Below are positions 12,409 to 24,601 of a stretch of 64,000 bases of DNA, in pieces. The notes under the pieces are model-generated. The model searched no databases. It was not told where the DNA came from and worked only from the letters and a program-made list of their open reading frames with translations. The stretch's first letter is position 1, and the number at the start of each line of letters is the position of its first letter. The DNA comes from Metarhizium brunneum. Taxonomy: Eukaryota; Ascomycota; Sordariomycetes; Hypocreales; Clavicipitaceae. The translations under genes and the position numbers were made by a program. The stretch covers positions 6,661,001-6,725,000 of the forward strand of contig NC_089422.1 of NCBI RefSeq assembly GCF_013426205.1. Reading direction: 5' to 3'.

Positions 12409-14732
12409 ATGCCTGCAACGCGAGGTCGCCGGACAGCTGCAGCCGCAGCCGTACCAGCAAATCCCCTCCAGGCCCATCGCCTCGCTTTCTCTGGCAAGTT
12501 TCCTGGATTCTCCCACAAGGACCTCAACACCCTATTCACTTCTCTTGGCGCATCTGTGACTCCCTCAGTGAACGGACGCAACACCCATCTCGTCTGTGAC
12601 GAAAAGGACTTCCTCAGGAAGGCCCCTAAAGTCAGAGATGCCGAAGCCGCTGGCGTTTCGTTGGTCAAGCCCGAGTGGGTGGCTGAAGTGGCCAAGCTGA
12701 GGACAGACGTGGACCCAAGCAACTACCTCTGGCCAGAAGAGCAACACGATCAGGGCGATCATGAAACTCCAGATGATTGCAGTGCAGATGGAAGTGGAAA
12801 GAAGCGCCCTATCGCCGTGGCCAACTCCAATGGCAGTGACCTAGATGCGGGAGCAGACGATGGGCACGTCGCCAAAAAGCCTCGAGGCAAGGCTGCTCAA
12901 GTAAAGGATGAAGCAGAAGAAGAAAGAGAAGAAGTAGTAGACCAAGGAAATTCAGTCAAGGAGGAAACCATTGAGACGAAACTCAAGGAGCTATCCAAAG
13001 GTCAATTTTTGAAGAAGAAGGACATTGTTATTCCGGTTGATGAGCGTTGTCCCCTTCAGACCTATGCCGTATATATTGAGCCGCGGAGCGGCATGATCTA
13101 CGACGCCTCTCTAAACCAATCCAGCACTTCAAATAATCACAACAAGTTTTATCGCTTGCAGGTAAGCCGCCCGGTTTTCGCCTTCGCTCCCTTCCACTGC
13201 GATTTTTCTCAAAGCAAAATATTGACTCCCACAGATCTTGTTTCAAGGCTTGACCTACAAAACTTGGACGAGATGGGGCCGCGTTGGCGAGATGGGACAG
13301 AATGCCATTCTCGGGGACGGCTCCCTCGATGATGCCAAGAAGCACTTTGAGAAGAAGTTTAAAGATAAGTCTGGTCTTGCCTGGAAGGACCGCACCAAGG
13401 ACCCCAAACCCAACAAGTACGCCTTTGTGGAGAGAAGCTACGACGAGGAGTCTGAAGACGGCGAGCAGGGCACAGCTCCCGACGCCAAGAAGGAAAATGA
13501 ACAAGATTACAAACCTCCCGAATGCACACTTCCCGCACAAGTCCGCGAGGTCATGGAGCTTATCTTCAACCAAAACTACTTCGACGCAACTATGTCCTCT
13601 CTTAACTATGACGCCAACAAGCTGCCTCTCGGGAAGCTCAGCAAAGCTACCATATTGAGAGGCTTCCAACAACTCAAGGACCTTGCTTCTCTGATGGACG
13701 ATCCTGCCCTGGCCACCTCACAGTGGGACATGACTGTCGCAGCAGCAACAGAACACCTCTCTAATACATACTACTCTCTCATCCCGCACGCCTTTGGTCG
13801 TAATCGCCCGCCCATCATCAACAATGAAGCTCTCCTTAAGAAGGAAATTGAGCTCCTCGAAAGTCTGTCCGACATGAAGGACGCGTCCAACATCATGAAG
13901 ATTGATCGCTCAAAGGCTCGTACAGTCCATCCTATGGACAGCCACTTTCAAGGGCTGGGCATGCGTGAAATGACACCCTTGGACCACTCATCGTCCGAGT
14001 TCGACTACCTCCAAAGATACCTCAACGGATCCAAGGGCTCAACCCATGGAATCAACTACAAGGTCCGCAACATTTTCCGTATCCGGCGTGCTGGCGAGTA
14101 CGAACGCTTCAACGACTCGGTCTTCACCAAAATTCCTTCCGACAGGCGCCTTCTCTGGCACGGTTCACGATGCACCAATTTCGGCGGTATTCTGAGCCAG
14201 GGACTCCGAATCGCACCTCCGGAGGCTCCTGTATCGGGATACATGTTTGGAAAGGGTATTTACCTAGCAGACATGTCCACCAAGTCTGCCAACTACTGCT
14301 GCTCCTATATTTCCAATAGCCACGCACTTTTGCTCCTCTGCGAGGCTGAACTAGGCGACCCGCTTCAGAAACTCACTGATGCATCGTACAGCGCCGGCGA
14401 GGATGCCCAGAAGGGTGGCATGTACAGTACTTGGGGAATGGGCAGTACCGGTCCCAGTAGTTGGGTGGACGCGGGAGCGGTCCACCATTCCCTGGAGGGT
14501 ATTAAAATGGTATGTTGATTCTCTCCGTTGCTGCCGCTTCGCCAGCTTGACCGCCTGCTGCCCTCTTGACACCCTTTTTCTATGCGCAGAATCACGCTAA
14601 TGTGAACAGCCCGACACAAAAGTAGCCCCCGGCCCAACCAACGTCGATGGCGCATATCTCGCCTACAATGAATATATCTGCTACGACGTGGCGCAAGTCA
14701 AGCTCCGCTACTTGTTCCACGTGGAGATGTGA
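12409..14732 (+). CDS. Poly(ADP-ribose) polymerase (BRCT-WGR-PARP)
   Basis: The model is join(12409..13161, 13235..14509, 14610..14732), 716 aa. The enzyme transfers ADP-ribose from NAD+ to nuclear proteins in DNA-damage signalling. The order is a BRCT domain (residues about 25-100), an acidic/basic linker with a likely nuclear signal (K-K-P-R-G-K), a WGR domain (about 205-300, with T-R-W-G-R-V-G), the helical regulatory domain (about 340-470) and the catalytic domain. The H-Y-E triad is visible: His in L-L-W-H-G-S, Tyr in G-K-G-I-Y-L-A-D, and Glu in the last exon (N-E-Y-I-C-Y-D). Both introns are phase 0 with canonical ends (GTAAGC..CACAG and GTATGT..AACAG). The zinc fingers of animal PARP1 are absent, as is usual for filamentous fungi with a single BRCT-type PARP. 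No damage to the gene is visible. Confidence 0.97.
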
Positions 14733-15051
14733 TTTACCATGGGGATGTACGATAGTTTATAAACCAGCGAGGATATAGCCCCTGCCAAGGCGGACTTGCG
14801 GGCTTGGGAGGTTTTGTTATATAGTATTTTTAAATTTTCCCCTCGGATGAGACTAAACAAGCTCCCTTGCCATGATTTGCTTCTCATGGCTAGAAATATA
14901 CCAACTACACTCATACATAAACGCCGTAATGCAAAAGCAGGTGTTACTTATATAAACACGTCTGGCTCGCCTCCGCCGGGTATCACACGTTATTTCATCG
15001 TCGTGCCACCATTAAAAAAAACATTGCACATGCCTAGATCTCTATACGAGC
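14733..15051. other. Convergent intergenic region
   Basis: 319 bp lie between the 3' ends of the PARP gene (plus) and the zinc-cluster gene (minus). The stretch is AT-rich, with both 3' UTRs expected, and no gene or repeat was seen. Confidence 0.6.
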
Positions 15052-17679
15052 TCACACACCCACGCCGCTGCTCAGAAAATCGGGCCACTGCAAATCACTG
15101 CTCCAGTTCCAAGGGCTCAACTCGACGCCCATGGCGTGAGCCAGTCCGTTGTCTTGGTCGAAAATTTCCAGCGCTCCCTCGTAAGCGCTGTTGAGTTCGC
15201 CTGCACCAATATCGGACTTATTGGAAGCGTTTGTCAAATCCATTGGCTCTGGCTCCGCGTGGGCTTGTACAGCTGCTTCCATGCTGGGGAATGCTGGCGC
15301 GGTAGTCCAAGCATTTGGGGTGGCCAGTTCCTGGGCGGACAGCGACGTCTGCATTGGCATGGCGGTGGCTGCTGTTACGGGCGTAGTGATGAAGGGTTCC
15401 GGAGGGTGCGAGTTGGTGCGACATGCCACTGTCTGCGTCGTCGATATCACGCTTGGTTCCTCCGTCACCTCGATATTTCGAAGGACGGGATGTCTGGATG
15501 GGGCATCGGTGCCAGCGCTGTTGGTCCGGTTGGAGTCGACCATGGTGTCTTGCGGAGAGGAGACTTCCGACCCAAGACCCTGGCTGATCAGTCGTTCCAG
15601 GTCAGATCGAATGGCCCCTGCCGCCGGACCCATGCAGCACTGCTTGATGGTATGCAGACAAACTTTGGCCTTTTCCGTCACCACCTCGACCGTCAACCCC
15701 AAGTTGTGGGCAGCGCCGTGGAACGCATATTTTAGCATGCGAGCACACTGATAGGCGCAGAGGGCCAAATCTAGGTCTGCCACAGGCCTGGCCCCGAGTT
15801 TATGCATGGAAGAAAATATGCTGGCCATGGCCAGGGAGTGATCTACGCACTGGCGTTGGCAGTGAGCGAGAAATGATGGGTCCAACTTTTGCAATGTGGC
15901 CTCGGGCAGGGCTTCCCTGAATCCAGCCATGGTCATACGATATAGGTCACAATGGCATTGATGCCACCAGACGTGGATCATGACAAAAACACAAATCCTG
16001 GGAGAGTATGCTCTTAGCCGGAGAGAGCTTTCGGAGAATTGAAACGAAGACGGGAGTCGGCCGGCAAAGTCGTCTAGTTGCTTGTGCAATGCTAGGACAG
16101 GATCTTGCAGACTTGACGTATCGGTGATGGTGCGGCCCACGAGAACATCTTTGGTGAACTCGATAATCTTCTGGCGCAGATGGAGGATGCGGATATGAAG
16201 TGCCAGACTCCCAACGTCTTCCGGGGGCGGTATGTCAGGGCCGTTGCTTGCAGGGTCAAGCATTTCGGCGGCTTGTGGCAGATCGAATTCGAAATTTCGT
16301 TCGTTGCAAGGCAAGCTAACAAAGATTCTGTCCGCTCGCCACAACGCAAAATCCCGGTACCCCGCTGAAATACCAGTGTCGATGCAGTATAGTGACCACA
16401 TCAACCGTCTTCGAGACTCCTGGGCCAAGAAGCACAGATTGGGGCTGGCGTGGTTCAGGCGTAGTGCTGCAGCGAAACGAGACGCCATGCTCAGGAGCAT
16501 AAAGGCGCTAGGGTATTTGTTGGACAGTATTCTGTGCTTGATCATGAAGACTAGGGCCTGGACTTTGAATGTCGACGGTCGTGAGTAATCGGAAAAGATG
16601 AGGTGCTCCGCGCGATCAATGCAACGGTCACCGTACTCACGCACGCCAGCGCCCATATCCGTCAAACACGATGTGATGCCGATGAGGGCTAACAAGAGTG
16701 CTTTGTCGACTTTGTCAGAGTTGTATTGCTCCATGAGTGATGCGCGATGCAAGAATGAGTACATGGGGATATGGTGAACATGGCGGAAGAATTGGTCAAA
16801 GGTGCGACTAGTCAGAGAATCAAAAGACTCGTCGATGCTGGGACTACCATCATGTTAGCCGAGACATGCCCTATTATCCCATACGCTTATAAAATAGGAC
16901 ACATACATTTCGTGGTTAAAGGTACTTGGCGTGTTTGCCGGATCAGTGACGGGTGTGTCGCTATCATCATGTTTGTCTTGATCCCGATCCTTTGTCCTGT
17001 CCTTGTCATCGCCATCGTGACTACGAGGGCTCCGAACCTCGCCGTAGCCGCCCCTACCCGTGCCCTTGGCTCTTTTTCCAGGGCGGTAGACGCATTCGAT
17101 ACCCTGGGAGCGACATCGGTCGCAAGCGGGCATGTGGCCGGAACATCGGGCCTTGCGGCTATGGCAACTCAGACATGCCTGCTTGACTCTGCGACGCGGC
17201 AGGGCCAGGGACCAGTTGTCGGCATCAGAGTCGTCGTAGGAGCATGGGAACCCAAGCCTTTGGCAGTTGGAACAGACTGGGCGAAGGCCGTTACAACGGA
17301 CTTTGCGGAAGCGACAAGTTGAGCATGTCGTCGAAGACTTCTTGGGCCGCTGACCGGGCGAGAAGGCACCGTGAGATTCCGACTTGGAGTGGGATTGTGT
17401 GTGATCCGGAGCCGGGGAAGCCGACTGCGGCTGGGGCTGGGACTGATGGGGCTCAAAGGGTATTGCAGATGTTGCGGGCGTGGACGTTGAGGTGTCTCGG
17501 TCCAGTTCCATGACGGGCGAGGCAAACCCGTTGGCGGACACGTGGGATGCAGCAGGAGAAGGTGATGGAGGGCGACGACCCGAAGCGGGCGCCGGATCCT
17601 GAGAGAAATGCAGCGTCACAAGACGGCCCCAAGGGAGAGGCCAGAGTGAACAAATGGCGAGCGGATTGGCAAACACCAA
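15052..17679 (-). CDS. Transcription factor with two Zn2Cys6 clusters
   Basis: The model is complement(join(15052..16843, 16907..17679)), about 854 aa. Two complete fungal zinc clusters follow each other near the N-terminus (Cys 119-146 and Cys 169-196). Each has spacing C-x2-C-x6-C-x6-C-x2-C-x6-C and basic residues after the second Cys (R-F-R-K-V-R and H-S-R-K-A-R). A basic linker and a Ser/Asp-rich segment follow. The second exon holds a fungal-type middle homology region (residues about 290-600, with R-R-L-M-W-S-L-Y-C-I-D-T). The C-terminus is Pro/Thr-rich. The 63-bp intron (GTATGT donor, GGCTAACA branch site, GGTAG acceptor) is in frame. The start is uncertain: the first residues look unlike a normal N-terminus, and Met at 17511 or an upstream exon is possible. 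A nuclear DNA-binding regulator is expected; targets are unknown. Confidence 0.92.
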
Positions 17680-18912
17680 GCATGGAGAGCAGGCAAGCGA
17701 GGGGCCGAAGCGACAGGCGAGGACGAGGACGATGAGGCCGGAGATGCTTCGGGCGCGGTGGTGTTGAGTTTGGCCTGAGCAGACTCGGGTGTGCCGTCAA
17801 GAAACATGAGAGAATGAAGCCGGTTTGAGATGACCAAGGCAGGCGGCAGGAAGAGCACAGAAAAGCAACTACATTGTGCGAGCAGGTAAATTTGAATCGG
17901 CGACTGGTTGTGAGGGCGAGACGAGAATCCAAGCGGGCAGAAACCGGACCACTTGGCTGCGGTGACTGGCACTGACTACTTAGTGGAGTGGGGACCTCGA
18001 TGCTCCGACCTCCATGTCTGGACTCTGCAACTCCTGCGCGCTAGGCCGCCGTTGACAGGAAGGGGCAGGGCAATTTGTGGAGCCGGGTGGCGCCTTTGGA
18101 CCAATCGATTGATGCCCTCGAGCTGGTGGCAAGTCCTGTCTGGGCTCCTTCCCACGATCGGCGCACATCAGTGACTACGGTGAACGCAGCGTGACTCTGT
18201 GAGTGAGCAGGGCAGACGCCGATGGCCCGAAGCACGCCAGCGGTGACGAGGACGCAGGCGCAACCGCCCGTCACTGGTTGAGCAATGCCTTGCGCCGTCA
18301 TCAATGCGTCCCTCTCACGGCCATGGTTCCGGATGCCTTTCGACACGCCTGCGCCGAGGCGTCTCGTGGCACAAGAAGCGAATTGAATTTTCCCCTTCCC
18401 TTCGCCGATCAAAATCGCCCGACGGCAACACGGCGGCCCGCCACGCGGTGGCCAGCCACTCATTGCGACGCCATTGGCATGTACCAGACGCCGACGGCCC
18501 GCTCCTCTTCAGTCCCCCCGCCCGGAGAAGCAGTCGAAAACTCATGCGTCGGTGTTTGCTTACCCTTGCCCATGCGGCGTGGCCACAACCCGTCTGTCTC
18601 TGTGTCCAAATCCACCCAAAAAAAAAAAAATAAGCTTGAATCTGGACTGTCTTACCATGCCCCCAACAAAGGGCCTTCTTTGCATCTTCTAGACGTCTTG
18701 TATCCCAGCAAGCCACGCTGTGACCTCCTTCACCTCGGATCCCGGGCCGTTGAGCCCCATGGGCAACCCCGCATTCCTGCCGCCCAACTGCCCGCTTTGG
18801 GGCCGTTTCGTGCTCGACTTCCGACTCCCGATCCGAGAACCGCTATAGTATTAAGCTGACGCCATGGCCACAGTATTTCTGCCTTGTTCCTTCGTCTTTG
18901 CTTTCGCCCGCC
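17680..18912. other. Divergent promoter region
   Basis: About 1.2 kb separates the zinc-cluster gene (minus) from the small plus-strand gene at 18913. It should hold both promoters and perhaps an undetected first exon of the zinc-cluster gene (a frame at about 17680-17810 is Ser/Pro-rich, but no in-phase splice was found). There is an A-tract at 18618-18630. Open frames here are overlapping and unconvincing. Confidence 0.55.
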
Positions 18913-19305
18913 ATGTCCCTTCGCGTCTTCCTTGTTGAGTCCCTCGGATTCCCAAGAAGCCACCATGCCATTTTCGTCGAGGCTTCACGCGGCGGTGGCG
19001 GCTACATATTCCACGTTACCGGCAATATCCAACAGGGGATGAGATACGAAATGAAGGCCACCGATGCCGCGCCAGACACTGACCCTTCTTACCACGGACA
19101 GACGAGGCTAGGATGGAGTTCCGCCAACGACATGGCGCGCATCGATGCGATTTGCAAGTCTAATCCCGCCCCCGAGAAGCAATTTGAGGGTGCCCGGAAG
19201 ATCACGGCGTATCCGGTTCGGCGGTGTCAGGAATGGACGGCAGAGACTATTGGGTTGCTGAGGGAGCGAGGCGTGCTTGTGGATGGTGGTGATGCGGCTG
19301 CTTGA
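18913..19305 (+). CDS. Small conserved-looking protein, unknown function
   Basis: A single exon encodes 130 aa, starting M-S-L-R-V-F-L-V-E-S. There is no signal peptide or membrane helix. A compact alpha/beta pattern is suggested by H-H-A-I-F-V-E, followed by Y-I-F-H-V-T-G-N-I-Q-Q-G-M. This layout (small cytosolic protein with an H-x-A-I-F-V strand and a G-x-I-x-x-G-M turn) recalls small uncharacterised fungal proteins that I cannot name with confidence. The C-terminal half has an intact helix-rich segment and no low complexity. The start was chosen at the first ATG (18913). It lies head-to-head with the zinc-cluster gene, about 1.2 kb away. Confidence 0.75.
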   Translation: MSLRVFLVESLGFPRSHHAIFVEASRGGGGYIFHVTGNIQQGMRYEMKATDAAPDTDPSYHGQTRLGWSSANDMARIDAICKSNPAPEKQFEGARKITAYPVRRCQEWTAETIGLLRERGVLVDGGDAAA

Positions 19306-20609
19306 CGCTGACCATGTTGCCAAATAGCCTAATTCCGGGACGTAACGGATACAATACTCATCCATCACCTACAATCGTCGCATGGGTTTTGCATTGGTGA
19401 AGCTACTCGGCCGTGCCGCGTTGTCTCATAGACATTGATTCGGCATAGACACGACAGGCGTCTCTATTTCCTCCTTTCCATGGTGGCAAGAAATAAGACG
19501 AGTTGGCCTTGGATCAGTGGGACAATGGCTCTGGGGCAAGCCATAATAGGCGACCTGGTATTTGTAGCGTATTTGATGCTATAGAAGATTCTTTCAGGTT
19601 CCAGCACTGAACAAGTCTACAGGGCTCTTGTAGATTGCCACTTGCATCACCAGCCTCATTCTAGCTTTGGCAGGGACGTAGATTCCAAGTTTTCTGTACG
19701 AGCTACATCATACATGCTACCAATGCCGTGGTAGACTCTTGGTGGAAAAACGCTGTTGTGTGAGACCCAACAGACGTTTGGCGGGAAAAGTATCCAACCA
19801 AACACATGTTGCAACTAGCGAGGGTGCCATCCACTCGTCTCTTCATCTTTCAACCCTTTTACCGTTTCATTGCTGGCTTTTCAACAGGTCGAGTGACAAG
19901 TGAATTAGCCTTGTTGATTCCGTTGCAGCTCTTTCGCTGCCGGCCGTACGCCAACATGGTCCCCATTCTCTTCCTGTGTCCACGCCAACTTCGGTGTGTT
20001 GTAAATCACCAATGCAATATCCGTCCTATTGTTATCATCATGTTACATAGCCTTGGTTCCTAGGTAACTAGGTATTGACCCCAGTACTTCAGACTCACCT
20101 TTATGTTGCACAAGGTGGGGAGAAGTATGTGACGTCGTAGCCGTCGTGGAGATGCACGCATCCTCCCGTCGAACTTGGATAACCTTAAATTTAAGACTCC
20201 CAGTCGTCGCATTGAAACCGCGATTGTATTTGAAGATGCCAATTGGAAGCTTAGCAGGGTCATAATCCCCCATAGCCAACAAACAATCCATTGCGAACCA
20301 TCTGTTCGAATTGCTTGATAGTTTCGGGCTTACGTATAAATACTCATGATCAGGCCAAAATAGTACGGTTCTGCATTCCAAGCATCCTAGCTACAATATC
20401 CAGCAATAAACAACAAGCGCCTAAAATCATTCTCAATCTCCCCTCTGGTCGTAACGACTATCCTGCCTTGGTAGCCGCTGCCATAACATCAGCATATATG
20501 TAACTTGCATTTCCGCCCATGCTCGCCAAGGCACACCCGGTGCATGGACACGTCGATAGGCTTCCGCAGATGACGGCTGCACAAAAGTGTACTTTGGAAC
20601 GCCAACCCT
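19306..20609. other. Intergenic, one orphan open frame
   Basis: 1.3 kb between the small gene and the DUF6590-like gene. A 112-codon minus-strand frame (20043-20381) reads through balanced, non-repetitive amino acids, but it has no recognisable domain and no clear splice partners. It may be a remnant or chance. Nothing else was seen. Confidence 0.4.
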
Positions 20610-21658
20610 CTAGATGAGTTCCGCGTGGCCCAGTAGATTCCCAAACCAATTCTTGATAGTCGCCGCCATGTGTGTGACGGCGTGTTGCAGCCAGAGCCAA
20701 CATACCGACACTAGCTGAACCAAGTGTTCGACGAGCCAATATATTCCGTAGCATGCCGCAATAATAATCACCAGCGCCCAGAGTATTCCAAAGACCTTGG
20801 CCCAGTCTATCGACACTAGTCGTCGTGAATTCCTCGCGTGTGTATTCCGTCCCCAAACTCGCCTTGCAAGAACTGGCCGCGGAGGATTCGCAGGCCGGGG
20901 AGTCGGCAACAAAGGCGTCCTCTCATTATACCGCGCCTGCCGCGTGACACTCATCTGAGAATAGGAAAAAGACGTCGGCAGGCGCCCCGGCGATTGTATC
21001 CCGCCGTAAACGGGCCGGTCCGGGATATCATACCGCGACCTCTGGGGCCTTGTTGCAGTCTGCGAGGGAGGCAGCACCAATGTCCAGCCGTATCCAGCAA
21101 TTCTGCCATTCAGCTGCCCGGGAACCGGATACTGAGCATGCAAGATGAGCTGACGGTACGAATTATCCGAGAGATACGGGCTCCGGAGCCAGTGCGACGC
21201 ATAGGGCCGCAGTGCCTTGAATTTAGCTCTGAGAACCTTGCTAATGTGCACGTACGAGTCCTTGGTCAGCCTGTCCTCGGCCTCGCACAGCTCGAGCAGC
21301 ATCTTGTTGTCGGGATGAGGAGCACTCGGCTTGATGGGCAGGTAACGGCCCCTGGCTCTCGTCTCGGTGGGAAACTTGTCCACGAGGCTGGTCCCTCCAA
21401 ACGAAGTCAACTTCGGGTCTCGAGTCAGCAAAACGGCCCCTTTCGGCACGGGGATGACGCGCTACTTGCTGGGAAAAAGTCCACCTCGCCGGCACTCAGC
21501 ATGGGCGACAGGACGACGACGGGGTGGTTGTAGACGCCGGGCTCGAAGCCCAGATCCATTGTATCCCTTGTCGGGAGCCACATGATGCGTCCTGTCAGCC
21601 GGGGACAGGACGGACTGGCCGTGGCAGGGTGCCTCTGGGGAGTATGAGGACCGAGCAT
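20610..21658 (-). CDS. DUF6590-like protein with C-terminal membrane helix
   Basis: Two coding-like blocks in different frames make this gene. The upstream block (21466-21658) contains the strand P-V-V-V-L-S-P followed by G-E-V-D. The downstream block (20610-21418) continues with L-T-S-F-G-G-T-S-L, K-F-P, R-Y-L-P-I-K-P-S-A-P-H, then D-S-Y-V-H-I. This series matches the fungal DUF6590 pattern as I remember it. One in-frame join is an intron at 21419..21465 (47 bp, GTAGCG donor, GCTGAC branch site). It is short with a close branch site, so the boundary is uncertain. The C-terminal half adds a disordered segment and a transmembrane helix (W-A-L-V-I-I-I-A-A-C-Y-G-I-Y-W) with an amphipathic tail. 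Length with this join is 333 aa. The true start could be any of three Met codons. Function is unknown. Confidence 0.7.
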
Positions 21659-23302
21659 GATGGACGCGTCTCACGCCGAGCATGTATGTTTGCTGCTGGG
21701 TCATACGGCCGGATTCAAACATGGTATACGGAGTAGCAGTGAAGCGTTTGTCGTTCGTTACGACCCCGCTTTGTGATTGCAAACGGCTTGCATGGTTGTG
21801 TAACCGTGATTCCATACCGGCGGTGATGTCATTGGATAGAGTGCCGCGCTGATGCCTAACTGCCGTGTCTCGGTTTGATTACACTCGCTCTACGGAGTAC
21901 CTGGGACGTGACTCTTTGGAAACAGCACGGCCGTACTTGATTGCGTTGCGCGTACCGATGTGATATAAATGCTCGATTTGTTTTCATGTCCCGATATAGT
22001 GTGGGTGACTTTGATCATGCCCAACAGCAAAGAAAAGCTGGCTTGATAGATGATGCTGGACAAGAGGAAGAGCTTGTTGTCATTTTGTGATGTTCCAACC
22101 TTACAGCCTTTCTGCCTGGAACTCGGTGAATTATACACATCTCACCTCCAGGGCGGCCAAAGCGCGTCCGTGGTCTCGGTGTTGGCTTTTGAATGTGTGA
22201 GGGCGTGATTTGTCGCTTAGTAGTTTACAACTTTTTTTTCAAGCAGACACCACCACATATACGGCAGCAGTCTACCTTGTGCGACCTTGGACTATCAGAG
22301 AGGGCCCATGACAAAGCCGTGGTTTGTGTTTGCTGTGTAGGCACTATATACCCAATGGGAATTGTTACCTCGCTTTGTTCAACCCTTGTCAAGTTTTGAA
22401 ATTACACATGGGGTGCCCAATACTATAGTGCTTGTCGAGCTGTGTATTGACTCTTTTATATCAGACATCCTTGGGGCGTCAGAATTTGGTCAACAAAAGT
22501 GTCTATTTGTAACAGTAAACAACTCCTCCTGGTGCTATTATACACGCCGTGGAAGGACAAGTCGAAATAAAAGAGTTTGCCGCCTCTGAAACGCAGTAGT
22601 CACGCAGCTCGGTCTGTCTTTGTGGAAATGTCTGCAAGGATACAGATTCAAGTAGCATTGTGCAAAGTTGGATGAATTTCATCTTTTACCAGGTCAGAAC
22701 CGACCCTGCAAAGAGCCTCGCATGGTGCTACATGTAAGCTTAATTTGACAGCGGGGGCTATTCGTGCTCCATCCGGCTAACTGTGACAAGGGCAGTGATA
22801 TTGGGCTTGGAACAATGTTCGATATTCAGCTAATAATTCGCTTTAATATCAAAGGTCCTTGGTTTTCTCAAGGCCTTAAGGGGCAGATGACCCTTATTTA
22901 TATCAAGAGGCGGTCAAAGGGCTGTCCTAGGTGCCTGAGGCCTCTGTTAGGTCTCAAGCCCTTATGTAACTATCGTCATGTTCAAGGTACGGCCCGTGCC
23001 TTTATGGCAACGTGACATTCGTGTAACACTAACCAACTTATTTCCACAGGTTAAGCCATTACCGTTGTCCGACTCTATCAGTCACGTCACAATAGCGGAT
23101 TGCACTCTATTTTTCTCGGGACCGTACCAAACAAATGTACAAGGATGCAAAATATAACGGGCGGAAACAGCCGAACCACCACAAAAGCATCTCCATCAAC
23201 AACCAAAGACTCTCCACAACGGCCATTGGTCATCAGCACAAAGTAGTCTTTGCCAAGCAGACTTATCCCAGTTGTTTCGTCCCATTCATCTATCAAAGTG
23301 AT
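21659..23302. other. Intergenic, no supported gene
   Basis: 1.6 kb of mostly AT-rich sequence between the DUF6590-like gene and the 3' end of the reductase gene. Two TACGGAGTA motifs lie at 21727-21735 and 21891-21900, just upstream of the DUF6590-like gene. Only short, overlapping open frames occur. No terminal repeats or target duplications were recognised. Confidence 0.55.
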
Positions 23303-24601
23303 CTACGTCGCGCCATCCCGATACGCCGGATAATCCGTATATCCCACCACAGGATCAGCAAACGGCCCATAAAACGTAGATCGATCATACGGCGCCAGCG
23401 GCAGCCCCTCGCGCAGTCTAGCCACAAGATCAGGATTACTTATAAAGTACCGCCCGTACAGCAGCCCATCGTACCGTCCCGCCTCCAGCAGCCCCCACGA
23501 GTTCCCGCCGTCAAACCCACCAGCCGAGAAGAACGGCGTGTCGCCCCAAATGCCCCTAAACACAGACAAGTCCACCCGCGACAAGCCCCAGGAATCGAGA
23601 AACGCCTGCTTCTCCGCCCCGGAAAAGATCTGCTCGTACCGCGGCTCGACGAAGCTGACGTACGAGAGGCGCGGGAGGCGCCGCTTGAGCTCTCTACAGA
23701 GGTGAGCCCACGTCTCGACCCTCTGCTCGCCGCGCGCCTGGTTGAACAGGCCAAAGGGCGTCAGGCGAATGGCCAGGTTGTCCTCGCCGACGGTCCTCGC
23801 CAGCCCGTCCATCAGGTCAATGACAAACTTGCACCGCTTCTCCGGGGTCCCGCCGTACTCGTCCGTTCGCTGATTAGCGTTGGAGCTGAGGAACTGCTCG
23901 GGCAGGTAGCCGTTGCCGCCGTGGAGCTCTACGCCGTCGAAGCCGACTTCCATGGCCGTTCTGGCCGCGTCGCAAAAGTCGCCAATGGTTCTCGTGATGT
24001 GCTCGTGGGTGAGCGCGATCGGCGGGTGGTCGGCGAGTTTGACCGGGGCGGTGGTGTGAGGCGGCGGGTAGGGGAAGTACTCGTCCGGGTCGTCCCACGG
24101 CACGCTCGACGGCGCGACGATGGGTGTGCCGGTGAGTTGGGGGATGTTGGCGCGGCCCGAGTGCCATAGTTGCGCGTAGATGTAGCCGCCTTTGGCGTGG
24201 ACGGCGTCAACTACCTTCTTCCACCCTGCGGCTTGCTCTTGGCGAAACAGCCCGGGGACACCGGGCATGGCATTTCCCTACACGTCAGGTTAGGTTGGGT
24301 TGTGATTCAGCGAGTTGGGATCTACATTGTCCGGGGGGGATATCACCTCGAGCGAGGGCGGGAGGCCTTCCGAGATGATCAACCCGCCGGCGGTGGCTCG
24401 CTGGGAATAGTAGTCGACTACGTGCTCGTTGGGGACCCAGACACGATTTGGTTTCTCGGGTGTCGAGTCGGAAAGGGGCGTTCCGCGGTTGCGGGTGAGG
24501 GGTGCGTGGACAACCCGGTGCTTTAGCTCAATCTTGCCATTGGCAATCTTTAAAGGCTTGAACAGCTTTGAATCCCAGTGAGGGTTGACGAGTTCGCCCA
24601 T
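23303..24601 (-). CDS. Old Yellow Enzyme (FMN, NAD(P)H-dependent ene-reductase)
   Basis: The model is complement(join(23303..24277, 24347..24601)), 409 aa, the usual size. Enzymes of this family are FMN-bound (beta/alpha)8 barrels that reduce activated C=C bonds using NAD(P)H. Visible signatures include P-L-K-I-A-N-G-K near the start, [23 protein letters not shown], and the substrate-binding/catalytic motif [10 protein letters not shown] with R-T-D-E-Y-G-G. The His-x-x-Asn pair and the Tyr match yeast OYE rather than the His/His type. The 69-bp intron (GTGATA donor, CCTAACC branch site, TGTAG acceptor) is phase 0 and falls before the conserved P-G-V-P-G-L-F. There is no targeting signal, so it is likely cytosolic. 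Nothing nearby suggests a metabolite cluster, so the natural substrate is unknown. Confidence 0.95.

Noticed and set aside
15136..15751. Two plus-strand frames of about 190 codons
   Set aside because: Antisense to the zinc-cluster factor's C-terminal exon.
17616..17972. Ser/Pro-rich minus-strand frame as first exon of the zinc-cluster factor
   Set aside because: The likely acceptor (CTCTCAG before the D-P-A-P codons) is phase 0 but available donors in this frame are not, so no in-frame join was found; kept only as a possibility.
23135..24169. Long plus-strand open frame
   Set aside because: Antisense shadow of the Old Yellow Enzyme gene; Arg/Val-rich composition typical of an opposite-strand frame.
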